This document shows positions 7,914 through 16,239 of a stretch of DNA of 32,291 bases, in pieces. Each line of letters opens with the position of its first letter. The stretch's first letter is position 1. The notes below the pieces were generated by a model. That model searched no databases. It was not told where the DNA came from and was given only the letters and a program-made list of their open reading frames with translations. Where the stretch lies: assembly GCA_003216715.1 (NCBI GenBank), contig QCIK01000012.1, positions 1 to 32,291 of the forward strand. Direction: 5' to 3'. This DNA comes from Prochlorococcus sp. AG-402-L09 (GTDB lineage Bacteria > Cyanobacteriota > Cyanobacteriia > PCC-6307 > Cyanobiaceae). Both the position numbers and the translations under genes were made by a program.

Positions 7914-9005
7914 ATGTTATCATTAAAGATAAATAGTTTTTTTAATCATAATAAATCCATGAATCCAAAGGAAGATATTGAAGTAATTATAGTTACAGGT
8001 GCCGCAGGCTTTATTGGAGCAGCTTTGGCAAAAGCTCTTCTTTCTTTAGATTGTAAAGTTATTGGTATTGATAATATAAATGATTATTACTCTACTACAT
8101 TAAAAAGAGCAAGATTAACAGAAATTGAAAAAGTTTCTAGGAAAAAAGGGGAATGGATTTTTCATGAGATTCCTATTGAAGATAATAAAGTATTGTCAGA
8201 AATAATTAAAAGATATAGTCCAAAAATTTTTGTTCATCTTGCAGCTCAAGCTGGTGTTCGCTATTCAATAACAAATCCGTCTGTTTACATACAAAGTAAT
8301 TTAGTAGGTTTTGCAAATGTACTTGAAGGATGTAGGCAGAACAAGGTTTCCCATTTGATCTATGCCTCTAGTAGTTCTGTGTATGGAGGTAATACGAATC
8401 TGCCTTTCAATGAAGAACAAGCAGTAAATCATCCAGTAAGTTTATACGCTGCAACTAAGAAATCTAATGAATTAATGGCTCACACCTATAGCCATTTATA
8501 TGATTTGCCAACTACTGGGCTTCGCTTCTTTACTGTCTATGGCCCTTGGGGAAGACCGGATATGGCTCCAATGATTTTCGCAAGATCAATTTTAAGAAAT
8601 AAGCCAATTAAAGTATTTAATCAAGGAGAAATGCACAGAGACTTCACTTATATTGATGACATAGTGGAGGGAATAATCCGATGTTGTTTTAAGAAAGCTA
8701 CTATTGATGGAAATTTCAATCCACTAAGTCCTAATCCTTCTACATCATCTGTACCTTATAGAATATTTAATATAGGTAATTCAAGTCCAATTAAGCTTAC
8801 ATATTTTATAGATTTATTAGAGAAGAGTTTGGGGAAAAAAGCTATAAAAGATTTACAACCTATGCAGCCAGGAGATGTTGTTGCTACTGCGGCCAATATG
8901 GACTTGCTTGCTTCCTGGGTAGATTATAAACCAACAACTTCTATAGAAAAAGGTATTAGATTGTTTTCAGAATGGTATTTAGATTATTTTAAAAATAATT
9001 CTTAG
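7914..9005 (+). CDS. NAD-dependent UDP-sugar 4-epimerase (UDP-glucuronate type)
   Basis: This extended short-chain dehydrogenase/reductase has the Rossmann motif VTGAAGFIGAALAKAL (about residues 27-42), the strand-end motif LAAQAGVRYSI, SSSVYGG near 152, and the catalytic YAATK (Tyr then Lys four residues on). It ends with a substrate-binding region containing GEMHRDFTYIDDIVEGI. AGVRYS and DFTYIDD are typical of UDP-glucuronate 4-epimerases, which make UDP-galacturonate for capsule or LPS. The listed start is ATG 7914. ATG at 7959 would give about 348 residues, closer to the family length, and may be the true start. It stands alone but fits the downstream glycan cluster. Confidence 0.85.
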   Translation: MLSLKINSFFNHNKSMNPKEDIEVIIVTGAAGFIGAALAKALLSLDCKVIGIDNINDYYSTTLKRARLTEIEKVSRKKGEWIFHEIPIEDNKVLSEIIKRYSPKIFVHLAAQAGVRYSITNPSVYIQSNLVGFANVLEGCRQNKVSHLIYASSSSVYGGNTNLPFNEEQAVNHPVSLYAATKKSNELMAHTYSHLYDLPTTGLRFFTVYGPWGRPDMAPMIFARSILRNKPIKVFNQGEMHRDFTYIDDIVEGIIRCCFKKATIDGNFNPLSPNPSTSSVPYRIFNIGNSSPIKLTYFIDLLEKSLGKKAIKDLQPMQPGDVVATAANMDLLASWVDYKPTTSIEKGIRLFSEWYLDYFKNNS

Positions 9006-9029
9006 AAAATAATTTTTTGATTATTTTTT
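9006..9029 (+). terminator. AT-only hairpin after the epimerase gene
   Basis: AAAATAAT (9006-9013) and ATTATTTT (9020-9027) form an 8-bp stem starting right after the TAG stop, followed by T residues. The stem has no G-C pair, so it would be weak. Confidence 0.3.
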
Positions 9030-9041
9030 GTCAATTAAAAA

Positions 9042-9272
9042 TCAGGAAAGACCTAATAATTTTATCCTGAAGAGAGCTATTCTTCTGGATTGGGTAGGAT
9101 TTTCGATTAGGAAAGGATGATTTTTGATTTTTTCAAAAGTTATGTTGATTCTCTCTTCTATCTTTTTATCTTTATCATTTTCTGTAATATTTTTTTTCCA
9201 TGCAGAATCAAATGCCATAGCAAAACTGTCGGCATTATTATATGAATTTTCATTTGAAGTATCTAAATTCAT
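9042..9272 (-). CDS. Small hypothetical protein
   Basis: This 76-residue ORF begins MNLDTSNENSYNN and is charged and Asn/Lys-rich. A short C-terminal segment reads SRRIALFRIKLLGL. It has no membrane segment, metal motif or recognised domain. It is convergent with the epimerase gene. The mixed hydrophilic composition and ATG start make it more believable than the shadow ORFs nearby, but no family is recognised. Confidence 0.45.
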   Translation of the reverse strand: MNLDTSNENSYNNADSFAMAFDSAWKKNITENDKDKKIEERINITFEKIKNHPFLIENPTQSRRIALFRIKLLGLS

Positions 9273-9684
9273 AAGTAGAGGCTTAAATGTTTAGGTTTTT
9301 ACATACCTAATTAGATTATTAAAAACATGTATGGTTTTGTAATTTATTTAAGCATTGTTTAATTTATTTGATAAATTTTAGCTAATTTTTTTCTTTATTC
9401 CAAAAACATAAAAAAGTAATTTGAAGATAAATCATTTAAAACCCAACATAATTAATGATTATTGTTAAAGTAGTTTGGTTATCAAATAATCATTTTGCTA
9501 GATATTAACGATTTTTTAGTTTTATTGGTTGTAATCTTCATAGTGCTTATAAATTTCCTACTAAGAGGTAGAGATTAGGAAAAGCATAAGGATATTAAAT
9601 TTCAAAAATCAATTGCTTATTTTTTCCTCAGGATCGATTGTGCTCTAATGACCTCTGATTTGCTTTTCAGGAGACTATTTAGAA
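9273..9684. other. AT-rich intergenic stretch, one possible tiny ORF
   Basis: Nothing is firmly supported in these 412 bases. A plus-strand TTG-started frame at 9495-9578 would encode a 27-residue single-helix peptide (MLDINDFLVLLVVIFIVLIN then FLLRGRD). It has hydrophobic core and basic end, like small membrane subunits, but has no recognised family. Confidence 0.4.
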
Positions 9685-9876
9685 TTATGAATCTCTAAGA
9701 GTTGTTCCAAGCCTCAAAGCTAGAACCCCAGCAAAAATAACCATTAAAAAAGAGATACCAGCTAGATCGGGTGAGTTTATGCCTAGACCTGAGGAGAAAT
9801 CGACTTTTGATAAATCGAAAGTGCTTTGAACTCCAACTAAAAGGTTAATCATCGCTGTACTATTAATTACAATCAT
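9685..9876 (-). CDS. psaM: PsaM-like photosystem I subunit XII, N-terminally extended
   Basis: The C-terminal half, from INSPDLAGISFLMVIF to AGVLALRLGTTLRDS, looks like PsaM: one membrane helix that ends in the family pattern LAxRLGTxL. PsaM is normally 30-35 residues and sits in the thylakoid at the PSI trimer-facing side. This frame encodes 63 residues from ATG 9876, or 55 from the second ATG (Met9), so it has an N-terminal extension of 20-30 residues. No ATG, GTG or TTG start lies close to the PsaM-like core. The assignment relies on the motif only. Confidence 0.6.
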   Translation of the reverse strand: MIVINSTAMINLLVGVQSTFDLSKVDFSSGLGINSPDLAGISFLMVIFAGVLALRLGTTLRDS

Positions 9877-10726
9877 GCTAACCCAAGATAGAAATGATCT
9901 TATATTTTTTAAGCTTCCAGTATCAACTCTTATACAGTTTTTAATAATCAGGAATCTACTCCAACAGATTAATAAATCTTCTATATCTAATTACTTGGTG
10001 TGAAAACGTTTACTTGAGGCTTGAAAAAATGAATCAAGTTTCCCATTGGGAAATAAAAAATCAGTTTTATCGGCAACTTTCAGTTAATCCAGCTTTTAAG
10101 ACATTAATAGGTAGTATTTCTACCATTACTCTTAGGTAGGTCGATAGTTCATCAAGCTGAAATTTCGGAGAGACCAGTGCTGAAATCAAATTGGGCATAG
10201 AAATCTTACTTGCTTCTTTATTTAAGTTTGAAGAAAAGGCCGCATATTAATGGGATTGTGCTTGTTTAAACAACTAGCTGCATAGTAAGGAGAGTCAATA
10301 TTAAAGAACTGTTTATAAAAAAGGTTTTTCAGACAGGGGGAGACCAGATTTGAAGGCAACATAAATAAGCCAATGTAATTAATCATTGGGGTATACCATT
10401 TAAATCTTTTGCATGAAATTTTCTTTTGCGAATCAAATTAAATAAATAATAAATGTATATTTAAAGATTTTATATTTTAAAATAGTGATATTTATTAAGT
10501 TCTTTTAATGTAATATCGATGGGCTTTTTGGACTTTTAACAATGATTCCTTTAAAACTCTTAAATTGGATAAAAATTATTTAATGCTAATAAGCTACTGT
10601 AAATTTTAAAAAACTCAAATTCGAAAGAAGAAGATGGAAAATATTTATTTTTAATCTATTTTCAATTAAACCTATAATAGATACTATATTATTATAAACT
10701 CTTTAAGACTTAAATCATTTAAACAC
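9877..10726. other. Long region without a confident gene
   Basis: These 850 bases hold no ORF of convincing length on either strand. A plus-strand frame at 10029-10139 encodes 36 residues starting MNQVSHWEIKNQFYRQLS, with no recognised family. A short near-repeat, GGAGAGACCAG near 10165 and GGGAGACCAG near 10338, is present. The right end is AT-rich and probably holds the promoter of the TPR gene. The stretch could be decayed genes or small RNAs; neither can be shown. Confidence 0.4.
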
Positions 10727-12622
10727 ATGGGTGATTCTGGTAAAGGTTTTAATGAAAAAAAAATAACTAGCAGAGCAAAGACATTCCCTGTACCATTCTC
10801 ATTGAAAACTAATAATAAAAAGAACAGTACCTCAATAAATACATCTAAACATTTGTCTAAGAAGGAGATTATTAGTAATGCATTTAAATTTCATTCTCTA
10901 GGTAATATAAATGATGCAGTAAAATGTTATGAGATCTTTATTAATAAAGGTTTTGAAGATCCAAAAGTATTTTTGAATTACTCAATTATATTACAAGATC
11001 TAGGCAAACTTGAAGAAGCAGAGTTAACTGTACGTAAAGCTATTAGATTGAAACCTGATTATCCAAAAGCTTACTGTAATCTTGCTACTATTTTACAAGA
11101 ATTTAGTAAATTAGAGGAAGCAGAAATATACTGCACTAAAGCTATTAATTTAGATCCTAATCTTCCTGAAGCTCATTATAATTTAGGTAACATACTGAAA
11201 GACATTGGGAAGCTAAAAGAAGCTGAAAATTCTGCTTTAATGGCAATAAAATTAAGGCCTAATGATGGTATTTTCTATTCATCTCTAGGATCTATTTTAA
11301 GAGAACAAGGGAATTTAGAAAGGGCTGAATTGTTAACACGTAAGGCTATAGAATTAAATCCTAATCATGCAATATCATATTCCAATCTGGGAAACATATT
11401 GAAAGATCTTGGCAAATTACAAGAAGCAGAATTATACACTCGTAAAGCAATTGAAATCAAACCTAATTTTGCAATGGCGTATACTAATCTGGGAGTTATA
11501 TTAAAATATATGGGAAAAATAAAAGAAGCTGAATTATCTATACGTAAAGCAATCGCAATTAAGCCTAATAGTTCAAAAGCATACGCTAATCTTGGCGGTA
11601 TAATGCTTGATTTGAATAAATTAAACGAAGCAGAATTATTTACTCGTAAAGCTCTTGAAATTGAACCAGAATTTATAGATGCTCATTTAAATCTCTCTCA
11701 TATTCTTCTTAGATCTTTGAAATTACTAGAAGGTTGGGATCAATATGAATGGAGATGGAAAATAATTAGAAACTTTAAAGTCAAAAATAAATTAAAGACA
11801 TCTAAACCTGAATGGAAAAGAGATATGAAACAACGGGTTTTACTATGGCCCGAGCAAGGGCTAGGTGATGAAATATTATTTTTATCTTTATTACCAGAAA
11901 TGTTAGAGTTAGTAGATAAATTAATTGTTCAAACGGATAAAAGATTAATTCCACTTTTGAGAAGATCTTTTAATCAAAAAATTGAATATAAAGAAAGAGA
12001 TCATTTAATAGATGAGGCTGAATATGATTCCCAAATATCCATGGGATCTTTACCAAGAATTCTAAGACCAACTCTTCAAAGTTTTAAATACTCAGAAAAA
12101 AAGTATTTAGAGTCTAATAAGAAAAGATCTAAGGAATTAAGAGACAATCTGTTAAAAGGTCAACAAACAAAGCTTTTTGGGATTTCATGGAATACAAAAA
12201 CCAAAGAATTTCTTCAAAGTGCTTTGTCATTAGAGAAGTTGATTTTAGCTATTTATTCATCTAATATTTGCTTTGTCAGTCTTCAGTACGGAGATGTTAA
12301 GGAGGAAATCAATAACTTAAGGCTAAAACATGGTATTTGTGTACATGAGGTTGAAGAGATTGATAATTTCAATGATATTGATGGTTTATCTTCATTAATA
12401 ACTGCCTGTGATGAGGTTATTACTATTGAAAATATGATATCAATACTTGCAGCATCCTTAGGTGTAAAGACGAATGTTTTACTTCCCACCTCTTGTTATT
12501 GGCCCTACGGTTCTAAGGAGACTTACTGCTATTGGTTCTCTTCAATGAAACTTTTCAGACAAAATGAATTTGGTGTTTGGGATGAACCATTAAATGAAAT
12601 AAAGGAGGAGTTGAAAAAATGA
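10727..12622 (+). CDS. TPR protein with glycosyltransferase-like C-terminus
   Basis: This 631-residue protein begins with a basic linker (1-43) and then has eight to nine tetratricopeptide repeats of 34 residues (about 44-345), several nearly consensus, such as AYTNLGVILKYMGKIKEAEL. The C-terminal 280 residues contain WPEQGLGDEILFLSLLPEML (near 382) and a final region with TIENMISILAASLGVKTNVL and a CYWFSSMKLFRQ tail. This resembles GT9/GT41-like domains seen behind TPRs in marine cyanobacteria. The N-terminal style matches a multi-copy TPR family I recall from Prochlorococcus. Its position beside sugar genes suggests glycan assembly, but no activity is proven. Confidence 0.75.
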   Translation: MGDSGKGFNEKKITSRAKTFPVPFSLKTNNKKNSTSINTSKHLSKKEIISNAFKFHSLGNINDAVKCYEIFINKGFEDPKVFLNYSIILQDLGKLEEAELTVRKAIRLKPDYPKAYCNLATILQEFSKLEEAEIYCTKAINLDPNLPEAHYNLGNILKDIGKLKEAENSALMAIKLRPNDGIFYSSLGSILREQGNLERAELLTRKAIELNPNHAISYSNLGNILKDLGKLQEAELYTRKAIEIKPNFAMAYTNLGVILKYMGKIKEAELSIRKAIAIKPNSSKAYANLGGIMLDLNKLNEAELFTRKALEIEPEFIDAHLNLSHILLRSLKLLEGWDQYEWRWKIIRNFKVKNKLKTSKPEWKRDMKQRVLLWPEQGLGDEILFLSLLPEMLELVDKLIVQTDKRLIPLLRRSFNQKIEYKERDHLIDEAEYDSQISMGSLPRILRPTLQSFKYSEKKYLESNKKRSKELRDNLLKGQQTKLFGISWNTKTKEFLQSALSLEKLILAIYSSNICFVSLQYGDVKEEINNLRLKHGICVHEVEEIDNFNDIDGLSSLITACDEVITIENMISILAASLGVKTNVLLPTSCYWPYGSKETYCYWFSSMKLFRQNEFGVWDEPLNEIKEELKK

Positions 12623-12807
12623 GTTTGTCTTATGAGATCTAAATAAACTTCATACTAAATAAACAAATTTTTTATTGAACTTATATTCATTTTACTATAA
12701 AATAATAGTTAAATTTGTTATTTTATAATATCGAAAGTTTTTCTTCCTCCAGGTACAAAAACTTATGATTTTTATTAATTTTTTTTATTCTAATTATAAT
12801 TCATAAA

Positions 12808-13920
12808 ATGCACTATTTCAATTCTAATTTAATAGAAGACTTCTCAATTAAAGATTGTGATGGACCTTGGTTGATTGATATAGACGATAATTTTCTCTTT
12901 GATTGCTGGTTAGGTTCTGGAAGCTTATTGTATGGTCACGAAAAATTAACCTATAAAAATATAAATAAAATGTTACCTGAAGGGGATATCTCTCTCAAAA
13001 ATAATATAAATCTAATCGATTCATTGGTAGATTTCGAAGTAGGGGCTATTGGAATTCAAACCAGTGGTTCATCCGCAATTACTAGAGCATGTAGAGTTGC
13101 ACGAGCAATTACGGGCAGAAGATTAATTGCGTTGATAGGAGATTTTTGGCATGGGTCTGAAGATGAGTTTTTGTTTAAAAGAAATTATGATTTTATATCT
13201 GATGGACTTGCTATTCAACCTTCTCAAAACTATGTATGGTTTGAATCAATAGCCTCCTTTCTCTCTAGTTCAAATATAGAAGAATTCGCAGCAATATTAA
13301 TAGAGCCATCCCAAGGGTCTAATCCAAGTAAAAATTTAGTCAAAGATTTGTTAGATGTAAATATTCGCGAAAGGATTAGGAATTTGGATATTCTACTTAT
13401 ATTTGATGAAATAATTACAGGCTGTAGAGATTGTTATGGCTCTTCAAGAAACTCTAGAGGATGTAAACCTGACATAGTGGTATTTGGTAAATCTATAGGG
13501 GGAGGCTATCCTATTGGATTGGTTTTAGTCGATGAAAGGTATACTGAAAAAATTCGTCAAAAGAATATTTTTTGGGGAGGTACATTTTCAGGTAATCCTG
13601 CTCAGATTGAATTATTGTTTAAACAGTTGATAAAATTAAAGAATTTAAATTTTGAATTGATATTAAATAATTTGGATAATATATGTGTATATCTTTTGGA
13701 ATTAGTCAAAATAAACAATATTGGTTTTACGATATCAAAAGGAAGCGGTTTTGCAAGGATTCTTCCTATTGATAATGATCAAAATGCAAGTAGAGGATTC
13801 TTGAACAAAGAAACAAATGATGATACAAAATTAAATCAATTATGTAGAGAAAATATGATTTATATTCCTAGAAATAGGATTGTATTTGCTTCAACTTTTA
13901 ATATTAAGGAGATATTATAA
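12808..13920 (+). CDS. Class III aminotransferase, GSA-aminomutase-like, N-terminally short
   Basis: This 370-residue PLP enzyme of aminotransferase class III shows TSGSSAITRACRVARAITGR (substrate/phosphate region, near 85), FWHGSEDEF, LLIFDEIITG (Asp contacting the PLP ring nitrogen, near 201) and FGKSIGGGYPIG (Schiff-base Lys, near 230). It resembles glutamate-1-semialdehyde aminomutase relatives found beside CMP-sugar synthetases in surface-glycan clusters, not the chlorophyll-pathway HemL. Relatives are about 430 residues. The N-terminal 40-50 are missing, and an out-of-frame fragment reading FLPPGTKTYDF lies upstream at about 12740-12772. The gene may be truncated or frameshifted. It is followed by the radical SAM gene. 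Confidence 0.75.
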   Translation: MHYFNSNLIEDFSIKDCDGPWLIDIDDNFLFDCWLGSGSLLYGHEKLTYKNINKMLPEGDISLKNNINLIDSLVDFEVGAIGIQTSGSSAITRACRVARAITGRRLIALIGDFWHGSEDEFLFKRNYDFISDGLAIQPSQNYVWFESIASFLSSSNIEEFAAILIEPSQGSNPSKNLVKDLLDVNIRERIRNLDILLIFDEIITGCRDCYGSSRNSRGCKPDIVVFGKSIGGGYPIGLVLVDERYTEKIRQKNIFWGGTFSGNPAQIELLFKQLIKLKNLNFELILNNLDNICVYLLELVKINNIGFTISKGSGFARILPIDNDQNASRGFLNKETNDDTKLNQLCRENMIYIPRNRIVFASTFNIKEIL

Positions 13921-14048
13921 ATTTCATGAGACTCTCCTTTTTATGGTATTGTTGATTTTTAATATATGAAAAATTATTTTATGGAAAAAGATATTCATAA
14001 TATACTCTTAAATGGTACTTATTAAAATATATGCTATATAATAGATAA

Positions 14049-14906
14049 ATGGAACAGACACTTATTGATAATATAGACAGGAAGAGGAGCATAATAGATA
14101 AGATATCTGCAACTAAGTTTGGCCCTATTCCATCTTTTATCGATTTAAATACTGGTGAATACTGCAATAGAAAGTGTAGTTTCTGCCCAAGATATGATTC
14201 CTCTTTATATCCTAACCAGAATCTTTTTATGAGTCTGTCTTTGGCTAAAAAAATGGCAGATGATTTGTATGATTTAAGGTTTCAAGGAATAATAAATATA
14301 TGTGGTTATGGCGAGCCTTTAGCTCACCCTGAGATTTGCGATATTGTAAGAACTCTCTCTAAAGTAGCGCATGTTGAAATAGTTACAAATGGTGATTTGC
14401 TTAAATTACATTTGATTAAACAATTATATGAATCTGGTCTTTCTCAGCTTGTCATAAGCGCTTACGATGGTCCTCATCAAATACCTAAGTTTTCGAAATT
14501 AATGATAGAATCTGAAATTTCAGATAGTTTATTTAATATAAGAAAAAGATGGTATAGTAAGGAAGAAGGTTATGGAATAAAACTAACAAATAGGGCGGGA
14601 ATATTGAATAATGAAATGTCAAATATTGAATTATCTAGACCTTGTGCATATCCTCATTACTCTCTTACAATTGATTGGAATGGAGATGTTTTGCTTTGTG
14701 TTCAGGATTGGCATAAAAAATTAAAATTTGGCAATATTTTTTCTGAAAGTATTGAAAGTATTTGGTTTAGCAAAAGGATGAATGAATATAGAAAAAACTT
14801 AATCAATGGGAGAAGTTGTGCTGGCTCCCCTTGCAAAAGCTGTGACGCAGATGGACTTGTCTTTGGGAAGAATCATTTGGAAGAATGGACAAAATATCTT
14901 AAATAA
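14049..14906 (+). CDS. Radical SAM/SPASM domain protein
   Basis: This 285-residue protein has the radical SAM cluster motif CxxxCxxC at Cys39, Cys43 and Cys46 (YCNRKCSFCPR), the GYGEP motif at 86-90, and a SPASM-type C-terminus with Cys199, Cys217, Cys257, Cys262 and Cys265 that could bind an auxiliary Fe-S cluster. Such enzymes generate a 5'-deoxyadenosyl radical to modify peptides or sugars. No substrate is shown by the sequence. It lies two bases before a CMP-sugar synthetase and after an aminotransferase, which suggests sugar modification (dehydration, epimerisation or amination) rather than peptide maturation; no precursor peptide gene is obvious nearby. Confidence 0.82.
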   Translation: MEQTLIDNIDRKRSIIDKISATKFGPIPSFIDLNTGEYCNRKCSFCPRYDSSLYPNQNLFMSLSLAKKMADDLYDLRFQGIINICGYGEPLAHPEICDIVRTLSKVAHVEIVTNGDLLKLHLIKQLYESGLSQLVISAYDGPHQIPKFSKLMIESEISDSLFNIRKRWYSKEEGYGIKLTNRAGILNNEMSNIELSRPCAYPHYSLTIDWNGDVLLCVQDWHKKLKFGNIFSESIESIWFSKRMNEYRKNLINGRSCAGSPCKSCDADGLVFGKNHLEEWTKYLK

Positions 14907-14908
14907 TT

Positions 14909-15715
14909 ATGCCTAAAAATAAGTTTGTTATTGCCATACCCGCCAGATTGAGTTCCAAAAGATTGCCAGCCAAGGTATTGGAGAAAATAGGAGAGAGTAC
15001 AATGATTAAACACGTAATGAATAGAACTATTAATATTCCAAATATTGAGAAAACTTTCTTATGTACTGATAATAGGTTAATTGCAAATGAGGCTGCTGAA
15101 TTACCAATTAATGTTATTTTTAAATCAGGTAATTTTTCTTCCGGTACAGATAGAATAAATAATAGTATTCCAGAAATTTTAGAAGATCTAAGGTTCGATA
15201 ATTCCATTGGTCTAGAGAACCTTTATCTTATAAATATACAGGCTGATCAGCCTTTTATTAGTAAAGCTATTGTTAATGAATTTATTTCTAATATTAACAA
15301 GATGGGTAATCCTGAGTTGGTTACCTCATTTTATAAAAAAAAATATAACTCTATTGATTTTGGCTCTGATTTAGTTAAAGTTACAATCTCAAAAAAAAGT
15401 AATAGAGTATTATACTTTAGTCGATCTATAATTCCTTTTTATAATTCATTTAATATTAATAATATTCAGTCTTCAAAGGAATATTTTCTTAATTGTCATA
15501 TTGGAGTATATGCATACAGGTTCGATATTCTTAAATTATGGTCTAAACTATCAATTAGTTATTTAGAAGAAGTTGAATCACTTGAACAATTAAGATGGTT
15601 AGACCATGATATTAATATGTATGCATTTGAGCATTTTGAAGAGGTAATTTCAGTAGATAATAAAGATCAATTAGAATACGCAAGGAGTCTTATAAATTAT
15701 TATTCTGATTCTTGA
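14909..15715 (+). CDS. kdsB: KdsB-family CMP-sugar synthetase (copy 1)
   Basis: This 268-residue cytidylyltransferase (PF02348) starts with the CTP-binding loop IPARLSSKRLPAKVL (near 9-23) and has SGTDRIN (near 76), NIQADQPFI where typical KdsB has QGDEPLI, YFSRSIIPFY (near 170), and a C-terminal EVESLEQLRWLDHDI followed by VDNKDQLEYA. The C-terminus is very KdsB-like, while PAKVL and ADQP are closer to SpsF-type enzymes. It would activate KDO or a related octulosonate with CTP. It is coupled to the radical SAM gene (two-base gap) and overlaps the kdsC 3' end by 16 bases, tail to tail. Confidence 0.78.
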   Translation: MPKNKFVIAIPARLSSKRLPAKVLEKIGESTMIKHVMNRTINIPNIEKTFLCTDNRLIANEAAELPINVIFKSGNFSSGTDRINNSIPEILEDLRFDNSIGLENLYLINIQADQPFISKAIVNEFISNINKMGNPELVTSFYKKKYNSIDFGSDLVKVTISKKSNRVLYFSRSIIPFYNSFNINNIQSSKEYFLNCHIGVYAYRFDILKLWSKLSISYLEEVESLEQLRWLDHDINMYAFEHFEEVISVDNKDQLEYARSLINYYSDS

Positions 15716-16236
15716 AAATTTTTACTTTTAATGAATAAAATAATATCGCACATTTCTCTAAGTACCCCTTCCCCTCCTTTTGCTTTTAATTTTATATCTG
15801 CTTTTCTTTTTAATTGATAATTGCAATCATTAGGCACTGCGAAAAGACTTACTTTAGGCAAAACTTCAAGATCATTTATATCATCTCCTATATATAAAGT
15901 TGATTCCGGAGGAATATTAAGTCTATTCTGTATTTCCTCTAGAGTTTTATATTTATTTATAATATTAGTATGACATTCATTAATCATTAGGCTTTTGGCT
16001 CTGCGTTTTGTTGCTATTGAATCACCTCCACTAATAAGAGCTAAATTTATTTCATTGGATTGTAGTATTTTTACTGCTAAACCATCTTTAACATTAAATA
16101 ATTTAAGGCCACTAACTTCATTTCCATATCCAATTTTACCATTTGTCAGTACTCCATCAACATCACATGCTATTAGTTTAATATTTAATATCTTTTGCTT
16201 TAATCTTTTTCTATATAGAAATAACTTAAATTTCAT
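15700..16236 (-). CDS. kdsC: KDO 8-phosphate phosphatase
   Basis: This 178-residue C0-type HAD phosphatase has motif I DVDGVLTNG with Asp25 and Asp27, motif II SGGDS, and the C-terminal GDDINDLEVL with acidic Mg ligands, followed by VPNDC and KGGEGVLREMCD. This is the classic small, cap-less KdsC layout. It removes phosphate from KDO 8-phosphate. It is the last gene of a minus-strand operon kdsD-kdsA-kdsC, three bases after kdsA. Confidence 0.93.
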   Translation of the reverse strand: MKFKLFLYRKRLKQKILNIKLIACDVDGVLTNGKIGYGNEVSGLKLFNVKDGLAVKILQSNEINLALISGGDSIATKRRAKSLMINECHTNIINKYKTLEEIQNRLNIPPESTLYIGDDINDLEVLPKVSLFAVPNDCNYQLKRKADIKLKAKGGEGVLREMCDIILFIKSKNFQESE

Positions 16237-16239
16237 TAT

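Noticed and set aside
10330-10360. tRNA-like string GGGAGACCAGATTTGAAGGC
   Set aside because: It looks like a T arm at first, but the stem bases do not pair and no acceptor or anticodon stem is found around it.
12283-12489. 68-codon minus-strand ORF rich in Ser and Ile
   Set aside because: It is fully inside the glycosyltransferase-like domain of the TPR gene and has no motif of its own.
12808-13920. Assignment as HemL of chlorophyll synthesis
   Set aside because: It is short and divergent around the active-site loops, and sits with sugar-nucleotide genes; the true HemL is expected elsewhere.
14899-15207. 102-codon minus-strand hydrophobic ORF
   Set aside because: It overlaps the strongly supported KdsB-family gene over its CTP-binding region; the hydrophobicity is what the reverse strand of AT-rich coding DNA gives.
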